Shown: piece by piece, positions 6,707 to 15,303 of the stretch
How the letters are laid out: the number at the start of each line of letters is the position of its first letter
Numbering within the stretch: the stretch's first letter is position 1
Assembly: GCA_025357775.1 (NCBI GenBank)
Contig: JANXOQ010000107.1
Location: 1 to 15,594 of the forward strand
Reading direction: 5' to 3'
DNA length: 15,594 bases
From: Ferruginibacter sp.
GTDB lineage: Bacteria > Bacteroidota > Bacteroidia > Chitinophagales > Chitinophagaceae
Notes under the pieces: model-generated
Told to the model about the DNA's origin: nothing
Seen by the model: only the letters and a program-made list of their open reading frames with translations
The model's database searches: none
Made by a program: the position numbers and the translations under genes

Positions 6707-9667
6707 ATGTCAGAATTAAATACACCAAGGCTGATGGCAGCCGCCAAAGAATTTAACATAGGTGCAAACACCTTGATAGATTTCCTTGTGTCTAAAAATC
6801 TAAGTGGAAGTGACGACCTGAAGCCAACATCAAAGCTTTCGGACGAAATGTACCGTGTGCTACAAGGCGAGTACCAAGGCGATAAATCTGCAAAAGAAAA
6901 AGCTGATAAGGTAGAATTAATTAAAGCTGTAGCTAATGACCCTAAAAAGAAAAAAGATGAGCAAGATTTATCTTTTAAGAAAAAGGATGAAAAGCCAAAG
7001 GAAGAGTCAAAACCAGTAGTGGAAGTTAAAGTAGAACCGACAGTAGAAGTTGTAGCTATTGAAAGACCCGTTTTAAAAGTAACTGTGGTAGAGCAACCAA
7101 AGGCGGTAGAAGTTGTAACCGTAGGTGCAGTGCCAATAACTACGCCAGAGGATGTAGTATTGGAAAAACCTGCGGAAAAAGAAATTATCACTAAAATAGA
7201 TGCACCAGAATTAGAAGGCCCTAAAATTTTAGATAAAATAGACTTAAGTACTATAGATTCATCTACTAGGCCAAAAAAGGGAGTTAAAAAAGTAGAAGCC
7301 AAAGTAGAGCCAGTTAAAAAAACTGCTCCTACAGCTGCTGTAAAAGCTGTAGCACCAATAATGCAGGTACCAAGCGTGCCAGCTGAAGTGAAGGATTCTA
7401 CACCAGTTATAGAAAACATTTTATCAGAGCGTTTAACTGGTCCAAAAATTTTGGGTAAAATAGAATTACCTGTAGACAACGATACCAGACCAAAAAGGGA
7501 TGATGCAAATAAGCGCAAGCGTATACCTATGCAAAAGAAGCCAGGTGCAGGAGCTGGTGCTTTACCTCCTAATAATGTAAATCGTGGGCCAAGACCAATA
7601 ATAGGTGATGGTGGTGCAAATCGTGGTCCTAGTGGTGCACCAAACAGAGGGCCACAACAAGGTGGTGCTGGTGCTAATAGAGGACCAAGCCAAGGTGGAG
7701 GTGGCAATCGTTTTCAACGCCCAGGGCAAAGTGGAGGCAATGCCCCACGCCAACAAGACAAAATAATTGATGCAAAAGAAATACAAGAAAAACTAAAGCA
7801 AACACAAGCTAAACTTGCGGGTGCAGGGGGGCGTGGAAAAAGCTCAAAAGCAAAATATAGAAAAGAAAAAAGAGATTTATTTAACGAGGCTCAAAGCAAT
7901 AGACCAGACGAAGGAAACAAACTACAAGTAACAGAATTTATTTCTGTGAGCGAATTGGCAGGTTTAATGGATGTGAGTTTTGCAGATATTATTGGCAAGT
8001 GTATGAACTTAGGTATAATGGTTTCCATTAACCAACGTTTAGAAGCCGATGTTATAGAATTGGTAGCAAGTGAATTTGACTATGAAGTAGAATTTATAGG
8101 AGTGGATGATGCGGCAGAATTAGCACTTGAAGAAGAGATAGACGACCCGGCATTATTAAAAGACAGAGCACCTATAGTAACGATAATGGGTCACGTAGAC
8201 CATGGTAAAACATCCTTGCTAGATTATATAAGAAACACAAATGTAATAGCAGGTGAGGCTGGTGGTATTACACAGCACATTGGTGCCTATGAAGTAACCT
8301 TGCCAACCGGTAGAGCCATTACTTTCTTAGATACACCAGGGCATGAGGCCTTTACAGCAATGCGTGCTCGTGGTGCCAAGGTTACAGACATTGCTGTAAT
8401 TGTTGTAGCGGCTGATGATGCGGTGATGCCTCAAACAAAAGAAGCAATTTCTCATGCACAAGCAGCCAATGTACCTATGATATTTGCTATAAATAAGGTA
8501 GATAAAGATGGTGCAGACCCAGAAAGAATAAAGCAACAACTTGCTGGTATGAATATATTGGTAGAAAGCTGGGGTGGTAAATTTCAAAGCCAAGAAATAA
8601 GTGCAAAGAAAGGAGAAAATATAGATTTGTTGCTTGAAAAAATATTACTTGAAACTGATATTTTGGAGCTAAAAGCAAATGCTGAAAAAGGAGCAAATGG
8701 TACTGTTATTGAAGCATCGCTTGATAAAGGTAGAGGGTATGTAGCTACGATATTGGTACAAAATGGTACATTAAAGCAAGGAGATATGATTGTATCTGGT
8801 CAGTTTTTTGGCAAGGTAAAAGCAATGTATAATGAGCGTAACCAACGTTCTAATGCTGCGCCACCATCTACACCAGTATTAATATTGGGCTTAAATGGTG
8901 CACCACAAGCAGGTGAGACCTTTAAAGTATTTGCAAACGAAAGTGATGCAAGAGAAAATGCTTACAAGCGTGGGCAAATACTGCGTGAGCAGGGTATGCG
9001 TGCAAGAAAACATATTACCCTAGAAGAAATTGGTCGTAGACTTGCATTAGGAAACTTTAAAGAGCTAAATGTAATTCTTAAAGGTGATGTGGATGGATCT
9101 GTAGAGGCACTAAGTGATTCATTACAAAAATTAAGTACAGAAGAAATAGTGGTGAAAGTGATACACAAAGCGGTAGGTGCTATTACTGAAAATGATGTAA
9201 ACTTGGCTGCTGGTTCTGATGCTATTATTATAGGTTTTAATGTTCGCCCGAGTATACAAGCGGCTCGATTGGCTGAAAATGAGGCTATAGAAATAAAAAT
9301 GTACTCGATTATATACAATGCTATTGAAGAGATAAAGAGTGCCATGGAAGGTATGCTAGAGCCTACGGTAGAAGAGAAAATATTGGGTAACGTAGAAATA
9401 AAAGAAACATATCGTTTTGATAAAGCTACCGTAGCAGGTTGTATGGTTTTAGATGGTAAGATGGCTCGTAATAGTCGGATACGTTTGGTAAGGGAAGGTA
9501 TCGTAATACACACTGGTGAGCTGAGCAGTTTGAAGCGTTACAGAGACGATGCTAAAGAAGTATCCAGTGGTATGGAATGTGGATTGGTCATAAAAAACTA
9601 CAACGATATAAAAATGGGTGATATTGTAGAGGCGTTTGAAGAAGTGGAAGTGAAGAGAACTCTGTAA
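6707..9667 (+). CDS. infB: Translation initiation factor IF-2
   Basis: GTPase that delivers fMet-tRNA to the 30S subunit and promotes subunit joining. It has 986 residues, long because of an extended N-terminal part. In order: a first IF2 N-domain (1-31); a Lys/Val/Pro/Glu-rich disordered region; two related segments at 171-191 and 245-265 sharing GPKIL-x-KI-x-L and TRPK; a Gly/Asn/Arg-rich stretch (about 280-350, with ANRGP-type repeats); a second N-domain (about 406-465); and the G domain with G1 GHVDHGKT (495-502), G2 GGITQHIG (519-526), G3 DTPGH (542-546), G4 NKVD (596-599) and G5 SAK (632-634). Beta-barrel, IF2 domain 3 and fMet-tRNA-binding domains complete the C-terminus. The gap after nusA is 84 bp. 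The biased N-terminal codons create a 342-codon antisense frame, which is not a gene. Confidence 0.96.
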   Translation: MSELNTPRLMAAAKEFNIGANTLIDFLVSKNLSGSDDLKPTSKLSDEMYRVLQGEYQGDKSAKEKADKVELIKAVANDPKKKKDEQDLSFKKKDEKPKEESKPVVEVKVEPTVEVVAIERPVLKVTVVEQPKAVEVVTVGAVPITTPEDVVLEKPAEKEIITKIDAPELEGPKILDKIDLSTIDSSTRPKKGVKKVEAKVEPVKKTAPTAAVKAVAPIMQVPSVPAEVKDSTPVIENILSERLTGPKILGKIELPVDNDTRPKRDDANKRKRIPMQKKPGAGAGALPPNNVNRGPRPIIGDGGANRGPSGAPNRGPQQGGAGANRGPSQGGGGNRFQRPGQSGGNAPRQQDKIIDAKEIQEKLKQTQAKLAGAGGRGKSSKAKYRKEKRDLFNEAQSNRPDEGNKLQVTEFISVSELAGLMDVSFADIIGKCMNLGIMVSINQRLEADVIELVASEFDYEVEFIGVDDAAELALEEEIDDPALLKDRAPIVTIMGHVDHGKTSLLDYIRNTNVIAGEAGGITQHIGAYEVTLPTGRAITFLDTPGHEAFTAMRARGAKVTDIAVIVVAADDAVMPQTKEAISHAQAANVPMIFAINKVDKDGADPERIKQQLAGMNILVESWGGKFQSQEISAKKGENIDLLLEKILLETDILELKANAEKGANGTVIEASLDKGRGYVATILVQNGTLKQGDMIVSGQFFGKVKAMYNERNQRSNAAPPSTPVLILGLNGAPQAGETFKVFANESDARENAYKRGQILREQGMRARKHITLEEIGRRLALGNFKELNVILKGDVDGSVEALSDSLQKLSTEEIVVKVIHKAVGAITENDVNLAAGSDAIIIGFNVRPSIQAARLAENEAIEIKMYSIIYNAIEEIKSAMEGMLEPTVEEKILGNVEIKETYRFDKATVAGCMVLDGKMARNSRIRLVREGIVIHTGELSSLKRYRDDAKEVSSGMECGLVIKNYNDIKMGDIVEAFEEVEVKRTL

Positions 9668-9980
9668 CCTTTGAATATTGTTGAAAGTTAATTACTAGAC
9701 TGAGTCTTTTACTTAATTTAAAACATTTTTAGCAAATGTATATTTTTTAAAAGTAAGTTAATGTTTAATAGCAGTATAGAAAATAGTGTTTTACTTTTAT
9801 AAAAAGAGATCACTATTTCTTAAAATACAGATATTAAAACGCTTTTCATACTTTCTAGTAAAAAAAGAAAAAAGCTTACTGATAAATTAGTATTGCTTTT
9901 AGTATGAATACAACGAAAAAATATTTTGCATTTAAACGCTTTTGTTCGTGTCTAACGAAATTAAAACATACCTAAATAAT
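9668..9980 (+). other. Long AT-rich 3' region or possible small RNA
   Basis: The 346 nt from the infB stop codon to the end of the terminator at 10014 hold no credible coding frame. There is a hairpin with 8-bp arms AAATAGTG/CACTATTT (9781-9788 and 9811-9818), a near direct repeat of AAACGCTTTT (9837-9846 and 9934-9943), and an inverted CATACT/AGTATG pair between them. No consensus promoter is obvious, so this may be the infB 3'UTR or an independent RNA ending at the terminator. I cannot decide from sequence alone. Confidence 0.35.
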
Positions 9981-10014
9981 AAAAATTGCAGCTTTAATAA
10001 TGCTGCAATTTTTT
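9981..10014 (+). terminator. Intrinsic terminator of the rimP-nusA-infB operon
   Basis: A perfect 12-bp stem AAAAATTGCAGC (9981-9992) with GCTGCAATTTTT (10002-10013), a 9-nt AT loop, and T residues forming the end of the right arm. The A-tract and T-tract make it potentially bidirectional. It lies about 310 nt after infB and 85 nt before surA, so surA needs its own promoter. Confidence 0.85.
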
Positions 10015-10031
10015 GTTAAAATACAACTGGG

Positions 10032-10065
10032 GGTAAGCAGTAAAAGTTTTGTATGCTTACCTTTA
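10032..10065 (+). promoter_or_regulatory. Perfect inverted repeat and possible surA promoter
   Basis: GGTAAGCA (10032-10039) and TGCTTACC (10054-10061) are perfect 8-bp arms separated by 14 nt. TACCTTTA at 10058-10065, overlapping the right arm, is a 7/8 match to the TAnnTTTG -7 consensus and would start transcription near 10072. Since an intrinsic terminator ends just upstream at 10014, surA must be transcribed from this 84-nt gap. If that -7 element is right, the repeat lies over the core promoter and could be an operator; if transcription starts upstream, it is a leader hairpin. Confidence 0.4.
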
Positions 10066-10098
10066 AATAAAAGGATTATCAGATTATAAAAAAATATC

Positions 10099-11463
10099 AT
10101 GAAAAAAAGAGTTTTACTATTTATCAGTTTTATAACTATTTATATGGTTTCTTTTGCGCAGCCAAGTAAAACTAATGCAGATAAAATAATAGCAGTAATA
10201 GGAAGTAAAATTGTATTAAAAAGTGATGTAGATAATAGATTGCAAGATATGCAACGCCAAGGGGTGGAGGTGCCAGAAAATGGCAAATGTTATGTGTTGC
10301 AAGATTACCTAGGCACTAAAACATTGGTATTGCAAGCGGAAAAAGATTCTATACCAGTATCTGATGAAGATATAGAAAACGACATTGATAATAAGATACG
10401 CCAATACATAAACCAATTTGGAGGCAAAGAAGAGTTGGAAAAAATAGCTGGTAAAACAGTTTATCAGTTAAAAGAAGATTTTAAAGAATCTTCCAAAGAT
10501 CAGAAATTAGCTACTGCTATGCGCAACAAAATTGTTGGAGATATACGCATTACACCCTTTGAAGTAAAAAAATATTTTGAGAAATTAGTAAAAGACAGTT
10601 TGCCTTTTTACGAAACAGAAGTAGAAATTGGCGAAATAATAGCATACCCACGAGCAAGTAGAGAAGCAGAAGAATATTGTAAAGAGCAATTAACAGAATT
10701 TAAAATACAAATAGAATCTGGCAAAAAAACGATGAACCAAATTTGTAAAATTGGAGGGTCTGATGAACCAGGCTCCAACGAACGCTTTGGTAGAATGGAT
10801 ATTAATAGAGAGCAAAAAGATATAGACCCTACTTTTATGGCAAAATCTTTTACGCTAAAGGAGGGACAATTATCTAACCCTTTTAAAAGTAAATTTGGCT
10901 ATCATATTTTACAACTTATAAATAGAAATGGCAACGATGCTACTGTGCAGCATATTATTAAAATACCACAAGTGACAGCGGTAGAATTAAAACAAGGATT
11001 TGAAAAACTTGATACCGTAAGGGCAAAATTAATTGCTGGTACACTAGATTTTGGTGCAGCTGTAAGTAAATACAGCGATGATGAGTACAGCAAATTTACC
11101 GCTGGTATAAAACAAGGTGCTGGTGGAAGTACTTTTCTTACTATTGACCAACTTGATAAAGATATTGTACCGATACTAAAAAATCTTAGGCCTGGCGGCT
11201 TTTCTCAGCCTACAGAATACACAGATGCATCTGGCAAAAGAGGGGTAAGAATTATTTTTTTAAAAACAAAAACAGAGCCGCACAGAGAAAATTTAAAAGA
11301 TGATTATAGCAAAATAGCCGATAAGGCACTTGCAGAAAAAAAAGAAGGTGCGTTGGAAAAATGGTTTAATACAAAACTAAGCAACTATTATATAATGATA
11401 GACCCAGCATACCGAGATTGCGAAAGCGTAAAGTTGTGGGTGAATGCTATGACAAAAAAATAG
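10099..11463 (+). CDS. surA: SurA-type periplasmic chaperone / parvulin peptidyl-prolyl isomerase
   Basis: Periplasmic folding factor for outer-membrane proteins. The 454-residue protein starts with a clear signal peptide (KKR, hydrophobic core 5-19, likely cleavage after A20 in SFA-QP). A SurA N-terminal chaperone domain follows (about 27-165, with VIGSKIVLKSDVD and QDYLGTKTLVLQAEKD). Next comes a first parvulin domain (about 174-277, containing FGRMDI and the characteristic FGYHILQL at 266-273), a second, more diverged parvulin-like domain (about 282-392, QHIIKI to VRIIFLKT), and a C-terminal tail. There is no lipobox cysteine. The gene is alone between two strong terminators. It could equally be annotated generically as a peptidylprolyl isomerase, since Bacteroidota often carry several SurA paralogs. 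Confidence 0.88.
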   Translation: MKKRVLLFISFITIYMVSFAQPSKTNADKIIAVIGSKIVLKSDVDNRLQDMQRQGVEVPENGKCYVLQDYLGTKTLVLQAEKDSIPVSDEDIENDIDNKIRQYINQFGGKEELEKIAGKTVYQLKEDFKESSKDQKLATAMRNKIVGDIRITPFEVKKYFEKLVKDSLPFYETEVEIGEIIAYPRASREAEEYCKEQLTEFKIQIESGKKTMNQICKIGGSDEPGSNERFGRMDINREQKDIDPTFMAKSFTLKEGQLSNPFKSKFGYHILQLINRNGNDATVQHIIKIPQVTAVELKQGFEKLDTVRAKLIAGTLDFGAAVSKYSDDEYSKFTAGIKQGAGGSTFLTIDQLDKDIVPILKNLRPGGFSQPTEYTDASGKRGVRIIFLKTKTEPHRENLKDDYSKIADKALAEKKEGALEKWFNTKLSNYYIMIDPAYRDCESVKLWVNAMTKK

Positions 11464-11488
11464 GAGAGAATTTTAGATTTTAGATATT

Positions 11489-11529
11489 CACAGATGCCAG
11501 CTTTTCAAAAAAGTTGGCATCTGTGTTTT
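11489..11529 (+). terminator. Intrinsic terminator of surA
   Basis: A 17-bp stem pairs CACAGATGCCAGCTTTT (11489-11505) with AAAAGTTGGCATCTGTG (11509-11525), with one G-T pair and a three-nt loop, followed directly by TTTT. It is the clearest terminator in the window and separates surA from hflX. Confidence 0.92.
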
Positions 11530-11563
11530 ATCAATTACCTTGCAATAAATAAATTATTAGAAC

Positions 11564-12754
11564 TTGATAGATAAGAAAAAAGCAGTACAGGTTGAAGATA
11601 AAGCAGTACTCATTGGTGTTATACAAAATGAGCATACGGATGTGCAAGTAAATGAATACTTGGATGAGCTAGAATTTTTAGCAGAGACAGCTGGTGTAAA
11701 AACTATAAAGCGATTTACCCAAAGACTAAAACACCCTGATGCACGCTCTTTTGTAGGCAAAGGAAAGCTAGAAGAAATTAGAAAATATATTTTACTGAAA
11801 AGTATAACACTTGTAATTTTTGATGATGAACTTACAGGCTCGCAAATACAAAATATAGAAGCCGCATTAGATACAAAAACGATAGACAGGAGTGATTTGA
11901 TATTGGATATTTTTGCCAGTCGTGCACAAACCGCACAGGCTAGAACACAGGTGGAGCTTGCACAATACCAATACATACTGCCACGCCTAAAAGGCATGTG
12001 GAAACACTTAGAGCGACAAGGTGGTGGTGTGGGTACACGTGGGCCGGGGGAAACAGAAATAGAAACAGATAGACGTATTGTAAAAGACAAAATAACTGTA
12101 TTAAAAAAACGCTTAGAAGATTTTGATAGGCAATCTTTTACACAGCGAAAAGAGAGAGGAGAATTTATAAGAGTAGCACTCGTAGGCTATACAAACGTAG
12201 GCAAGAGTACTATTATGAATGGGCTTAGCAAAAGTGAAGTATTTGCAGAAAATAAATTATTTGCTACACTAGATACTACCACCAGAAAATGTGTGTTTGA
12301 ACAAACACCTTTTTTACTAAGCGATACAGTAGGGTTTATTCGAAAGCTGCCACATCATTTGGTAGAGAGTTTTAAAAGTACGCTAGATGAAGTGAGGGAG
12401 GCAGATGTGTTGTTGCATGTGGTAGATATTTCTCACCCACAATATGAGGAGCAACTAGCGGTGGTAAACAAAACCCTTGCTGAGCTTAGCTGCGCAGATA
12501 AACTTACTATTACCATTTTTAATAAAATGGACCAGTTTGAAAAAATAACTTTTGATGAATGGCTGGAGGAAGATGTGAAACTGCAAATATTACGAGAGCT
12601 AAAAGAGCGCTGGGAAGAAAGTACAAAAGGCAATTGCATTTTTGTATCTGCCATAGACAAACAAAATTTTACTGCACTTAGGCAAACTATTTTAAACAAA
12701 GTAAGAGATATGTATCAAATAAGATACCCTTACAAAGCGGAGTATTTTTATTAA
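11564..12754 (+). CDS. hflX: GTPase HflX
   Basis: Ribosome-associated GTPase that can split stalled 70S ribosomes, notably under heat or antibiotic stress. The 396 residues show the HflX N-terminal domain (about 12-120, with RSFVGKGKLEEI at 61-72), a helical linker containing the family signature RQGGGVGTRGPGETEIETDRR (151-171, written in part), and a G domain with P-loop GYTNVGKST (208-216), switch I TLDTTT (235-240), DTVGF (254-258), NKMD (320-323) and SAI (362-364). The start is a TTG: the codon two upstream is a stop (TAG at 11558-11560) and there is no ATG before the conserved region, so TTG is forced unless the frame is disturbed. The stop is 10 nt before the Rieske gene, implying co-transcription. 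Confidence 0.94.
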   Translation: MIDKKKAVQVEDKAVLIGVIQNEHTDVQVNEYLDELEFLAETAGVKTIKRFTQRLKHPDARSFVGKGKLEEIRKYILLKSITLVIFDDELTGSQIQNIEAALDTKTIDRSDLILDIFASRAQTAQARTQVELAQYQYILPRLKGMWKHLERQGGGVGTRGPGETEIETDRRIVKDKITVLKKRLEDFDRQSFTQRKERGEFIRVALVGYTNVGKSTIMNGLSKSEVFAENKLFATLDTTTRKCVFEQTPFLLSDTVGFIRKLPHHLVESFKSTLDEVREADVLLHVVDISHPQYEEQLAVVNKTLAELSCADKLTITIFNKMDQFEKITFDEWLEEDVKLQILRELKERWEESTKGNCIFVSAIDKQNFTALRQTILNKVRDMYQIRYPYKAEYFY

Positions 12755-12764
12755 CTAAATAAGT

Positions 12765-13112
12765 ATGATTTATACATACAAATGGCATAAAATAGCCGAT
12801 ACACTAGAAGAAATTAATTTTTCTAATAATAACATTACAAGTTTAGAGGTAGAGGGTAAAATAATATGTATAGCCAAACACCATGAAACACTTTTTGGCT
12901 GTGCTAGCAAATGCCCACATGCAAGCGGAGATATGAGCCAAGGTTATATTGATGCTCTTGGTAATATTGTTTGTCCACTGCACCGATATAAGTTTTCGCT
13001 AATAAATGGGCGAAACACAAGTGGGGAAGGTTATTTTTTAAAAAACTACCCTATTGAAATACGAGAAAACGGCATTTTTATAGGCATAGAAATCAATAGT
13101 GTTTTTTCTTGA
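12765..13112 (+). CDS. Rieske [2Fe-2S] ferredoxin-like protein
   Basis: A 115-residue soluble protein that is essentially one Rieske domain. The iron-sulfur motif is complete: C50-P-H52, 17 residues, C70-P-L-H73, so two Cys and two His ligate a [2Fe-2S] cluster. No signal peptide, membrane helix or fused catalytic domain is present, so it probably works as a cytoplasmic electron carrier, like the small ferredoxin subunits of oxygenase or nitrite reductase systems (NirD-like). No partner oxygenase or reductase is nearby. It starts 10 nt after hflX and is likely co-transcribed with it, without a known functional link. The electron donor and acceptor are unknown. Confidence 0.88.
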   Translation: MIYTYKWHKIADTLEEINFSNNNITSLEVEGKIICIAKHHETLFGCASKCPHASGDMSQGYIDALGNIVCPLHRYKFSLINGRNTSGEGYFLKNYPIEIRENGIFIGIEINSVFS

Positions 13113-13189
13113 ATAAAATAATTGGATAAATTTTTTTATTGCCATAAAAATCTCTATTTTTACAATCCACCATTTGGTTAGTGGAAAAT

Positions 13190-13263
13190 TCCTACTTAGC
13201 TCAGTTGGTTAGAGCATCTGACTGTTAATCAGAGGGTCACTGGTTCAAGTCCAGTAGTGGGAG
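13190..13263 (+). tRNA. tRNA-Asn (anticodon GTT)
   Basis: A 74-nt cloverleaf. Acceptor stem TCCTACT (13190-13196) pairs with AGTGGGA (13256-13262) with one wobble. The D arm GCTC/GAGC is at 13199-13215. The anticodon stem is TCTGA/TCAGA with loop CTGTTAA, giving anticodon GTT at 13224-13226, which reads AAC and AAU. The variable loop is GGGTC and the T arm is ACTGG-TTCAAGT-CCAGT (13239-13255). The discriminator base is G13263, as expected for Asn; CCA is not encoded. A weak promoter candidate is TATTTTTA at 13155-13162. A terminator follows directly. Confidence 0.97.
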
Positions 13264-13272
13264 CTGTTAAAT

Positions 13273-13310
13273 AAAAGGGTTTAAGTTTAAAAACTTGAAT
13301 CCTTTTTTAT
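13273..13310 (+). terminator. Intrinsic terminator of tRNA-Asn
   Basis: AAAAGGGTTTAAGTT (13273-13287) pairs with AACTTGAATCCTTTT (13292-13306) over about 15 bp including two G-T pairs, with a four-nt loop, followed by TTATTTTT. It begins ten nt after the tRNA 3' end. Confidence 0.82.
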
Positions 13311-13549
13311 TTTTCCAAATGAGCTATATAGTAAAAGAGATTTGCTCTTGTAATGCCAATTATTTCTATAAAAACTTTTTACTAGTACAAAATTGTATCT
13401 AAGCCTATCTTAAAATAAATAATTTTATCTTTTATACTACAAAGTACTAACAATGAGATTACGTTAAAATATAATAGCAAGTGCTTTGAAAAAAAATGAT
13501 TAATCAAACGTACTTCCACTTAGTAATAGCGGAACACTCCCGAATATAA
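13311..13549. other. Intergenic, no gene recognised
   Basis: This AT-rich gap between the tRNA terminator and the 3' end of the convergent peptidase gene shows no credible open frame, repeat or consensus promoter that I can support. Confidence 0.5.
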
Positions 13550-13565
13550 AAAGTTAGCCAACTTT
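13550..13565 (-). terminator. Weak candidate terminator of the M3 peptidase gene
   Basis: Read on the minus strand, AAAGTT-GGCT-AACTTT is a perfect 6-bp stem with a four-nt loop followed by TTATATT, about 30 nt after the peptidase stop codon. The stem is short and AT-rich, so efficiency is doubtful. Confidence 0.4.
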
Positions 13566-13596
13566 AATTCACCTACCCTAAGAAAATATTTCACAT

Positions 13597-15303
13597 CTAC
13601 ATCTCTCCCTTCACAAAATCCATCAACACTTTTATTTTCTCTGGGCTAAAATCAAACTCTAACCCTGCAGCTTTGTATAGCTCAGGCAATGTTTTTGTGC
13701 CACCAAGGCTAAGGGCGGTGCAATAATTATCCAATGCTTTTTCTGCATTTTGCTTATACTGCATCCACATACCAATAGCACCTAGCTGTGCAATGCCATA
13801 TTCAATGTAGTAAAATGGCACTTCAAACAAATGAAGTTGTCGCTGCCAAGCATTTTGCCTAAAGTTATTTAGCCCGCTGTAGTCTACTACATCATCAGTA
13901 AACTCTCCTACGGTAGCAACCCATATGGCTGTACGCTCCTCATTTGTATGTGTAGGGTTTTCATACAACCAATGTTGAAATTTATCTATTATGGCTATCC
14001 AAGGAAAAATCGTAATCGTTCTTTCTAGTTGGTGTTCTTTTGCTTTTGCAAGGTCTGTAGCATTATCAAAGAAAGTATCCCAATGCGTCATACTAAAAAG
14101 TTCCATTGCCATGCTAGCTACTTCAGCTATTTCCATTGGGTATTCTTTAAAGCCTGTAAGTGGTAAAGGGTGTGCTAAAAAAGAATGTATGGCATGCCCA
14201 CCCTCATGTACCATAGTAGTTACATCGTTCATTTGCCCAGCGGCATTCATAAAAATAAATGGTGCGCCACTTTCTGCAAGTGGGCAGTTATATCCTCCTG
14301 GTGATTTGCCTTTTCTGCTTTCTAAATCTAGGTGTTGCATATCTTTCATGCGCTGCAAACATGCACCAAAAAAAGGACGCAATTTTGTAAAACATGCTAT
14401 TGATTTCTCCAATAGCTCTTCCCCTGTTTTAAATGGACGTAAAGGTTTTGTGCCAGCTGGCTCTGCCTCCAAGTCCCATGGGCGCAGGGTTTTCAGGCCA
14501 AGCTTTGCTTTTTTATTTTTATAAATTTCATTTACAAGTGGCATTACGTGTAGCTTTACTGCATCATGAAATTTGTAACAATCTTCTTTTGTATAATCAA
14601 ACCTGCCGAGTTCTTTAAATCGATAATCTCTATAGTTTTTAAACCCTGCATTGATAGCTATATTATTTCGCAAACCAAGAAGGGTATCGTATAAATTATT
14701 CAATTTTTCTTTATCCTCAAGTCTACGTGTTTGTATTTTTCTGTACACCTCTTCTCTCAAGTTTCTATCCTCACTTTCTAAAAACTTTGCAGCTTGCTGT
14801 AATGTAAATTCTTCGCCGTTTACTGTTACCATCATTGCACCTGTTATTTGCCCAAATTGCTGCTCTAGTACCGATACCTCTGCTTGCAGAGAAATATTTT
14901 CTTCTCTGTACAATGCTATGCTATTATTTGTACTACGCAAATATGTGAGATACTGCTCTTGGTTTAATAATGGTAAAAAAGTAGAGGCCATCAATTTTTT
15001 ATTTAAGGCATCACTATATGGTTTTATGTGTGGTTCTATTTCCGTACAAAAGAAATTAAATGCTTCTTCTAAAGCTACATTTTCATTGTCGCAAGTCATT
15101 TTTATTTGTCGCCAGCAAGCATCTTCGTTTACTGCTGCTTCTAGTTCGCTTATATTAAGTAGCCATTCTTCTAAATGTTCTTTACTTGTAATTTCTTGCG
15201 CTAGCAATGTTTTAAAATATGGCTCTAGTGCTGCCCAGTTGGTAACAGTAAAATTTTGTGGAAGAAAATGGCGTTCTATTTTTTTTAAATCGGCTGTATA
15301 CAT
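13597..15303 (-). CDS. M3-family oligoendopeptidase (PepF-like zinc metallopeptidase)
   Basis: Cytoplasmic zinc metallopeptidase that cleaves short peptides; no signal peptide or membrane segment. The 568 residues are the usual length for M3 oligoendopeptidases. The zinc site H366-E-G-G-H370 is intact with the catalytic E367, and the third ligand is most likely E394 in the AEVASMAMEL segment 24 residues downstream. The helical N-terminal lobe (about 1-200) is followed by the catalytic lobe, with the conserved run YNCPLAESGAPFIFMN (338-353) just before the zinc motif and a Tyr-rich FYYIEYGIAQLGA (497-509) near the C-terminus, which probably helps substrate binding. It is transcribed convergently with tRNA-Asn and is not in an operon with anything in the window. 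Likely role is peptide turnover; the substrate is unknown. Confidence 0.92.
   Translation of the reverse strand: MYTADLKKIERHFLPQNFTVTNWAALEPYFKTLLAQEITSKEHLEEWLLNISELEAAVNEDACWRQIKMTCDNENVALEEAFNFFCTEIEPHIKPYSDALNKKLMASTFLPLLNQEQYLTYLRSTNNSIALYREENISLQAEVSVLEQQFGQITGAMMVTVNGEEFTLQQAAKFLESEDRNLREEVYRKIQTRRLEDKEKLNNLYDTLLGLRNNIAINAGFKNYRDYRFKELGRFDYTKEDCYKFHDAVKLHVMPLVNEIYKNKKAKLGLKTLRPWDLEAEPAGTKPLRPFKTGEELLEKSIACFTKLRPFFGACLQRMKDMQHLDLESRKGKSPGGYNCPLAESGAPFIFMNAAGQMNDVTTMVHEGGHAIHSFLAHPLPLTGFKEYPMEIAEVASMAMELFSMTHWDTFFDNATDLAKAKEHQLERTITIFPWIAIIDKFQHWLYENPTHTNEERTAIWVATVGEFTDDVVDYSGLNNFRQNAWQRQLHLFEVPFYYIEYGIAQLGAIGMWMQYKQNAEKALDNYCTALSLGGTKTLPELYKAAGLEFDFSPEKIKVLMDFVKGEM

Noticed and set aside
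6679..7707. 342-codon open frame on the minus strand, opposite infB
   Set aside because: It is Pro/Gly/Ser/Thr-rich because it mirrors the biased Lys/Val/Gly/Asn-rich coding of the IF2 N-terminal region; it has no recognisable domain and infB on the other strand is certain.
8962..9513. 183-codon open frame opposite the C-terminal half of infB
   Set aside because: It lies inside a fully conserved coding region and has a shadow-like, Ser/Ile/Thr-rich composition without motifs.
11557..12090. 177-codon open frame opposite hflX
   Set aside because: Ser/Cys-rich shadow of a gene with all G motifs intact on the other strand.
13122..13140. AATAAAA/TTTTATT pairing after the Rieske gene as a terminator
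   Set aside because: Seven A/T pairs only, the arms are low-complexity, and such matches are expected by chance in this sequence.
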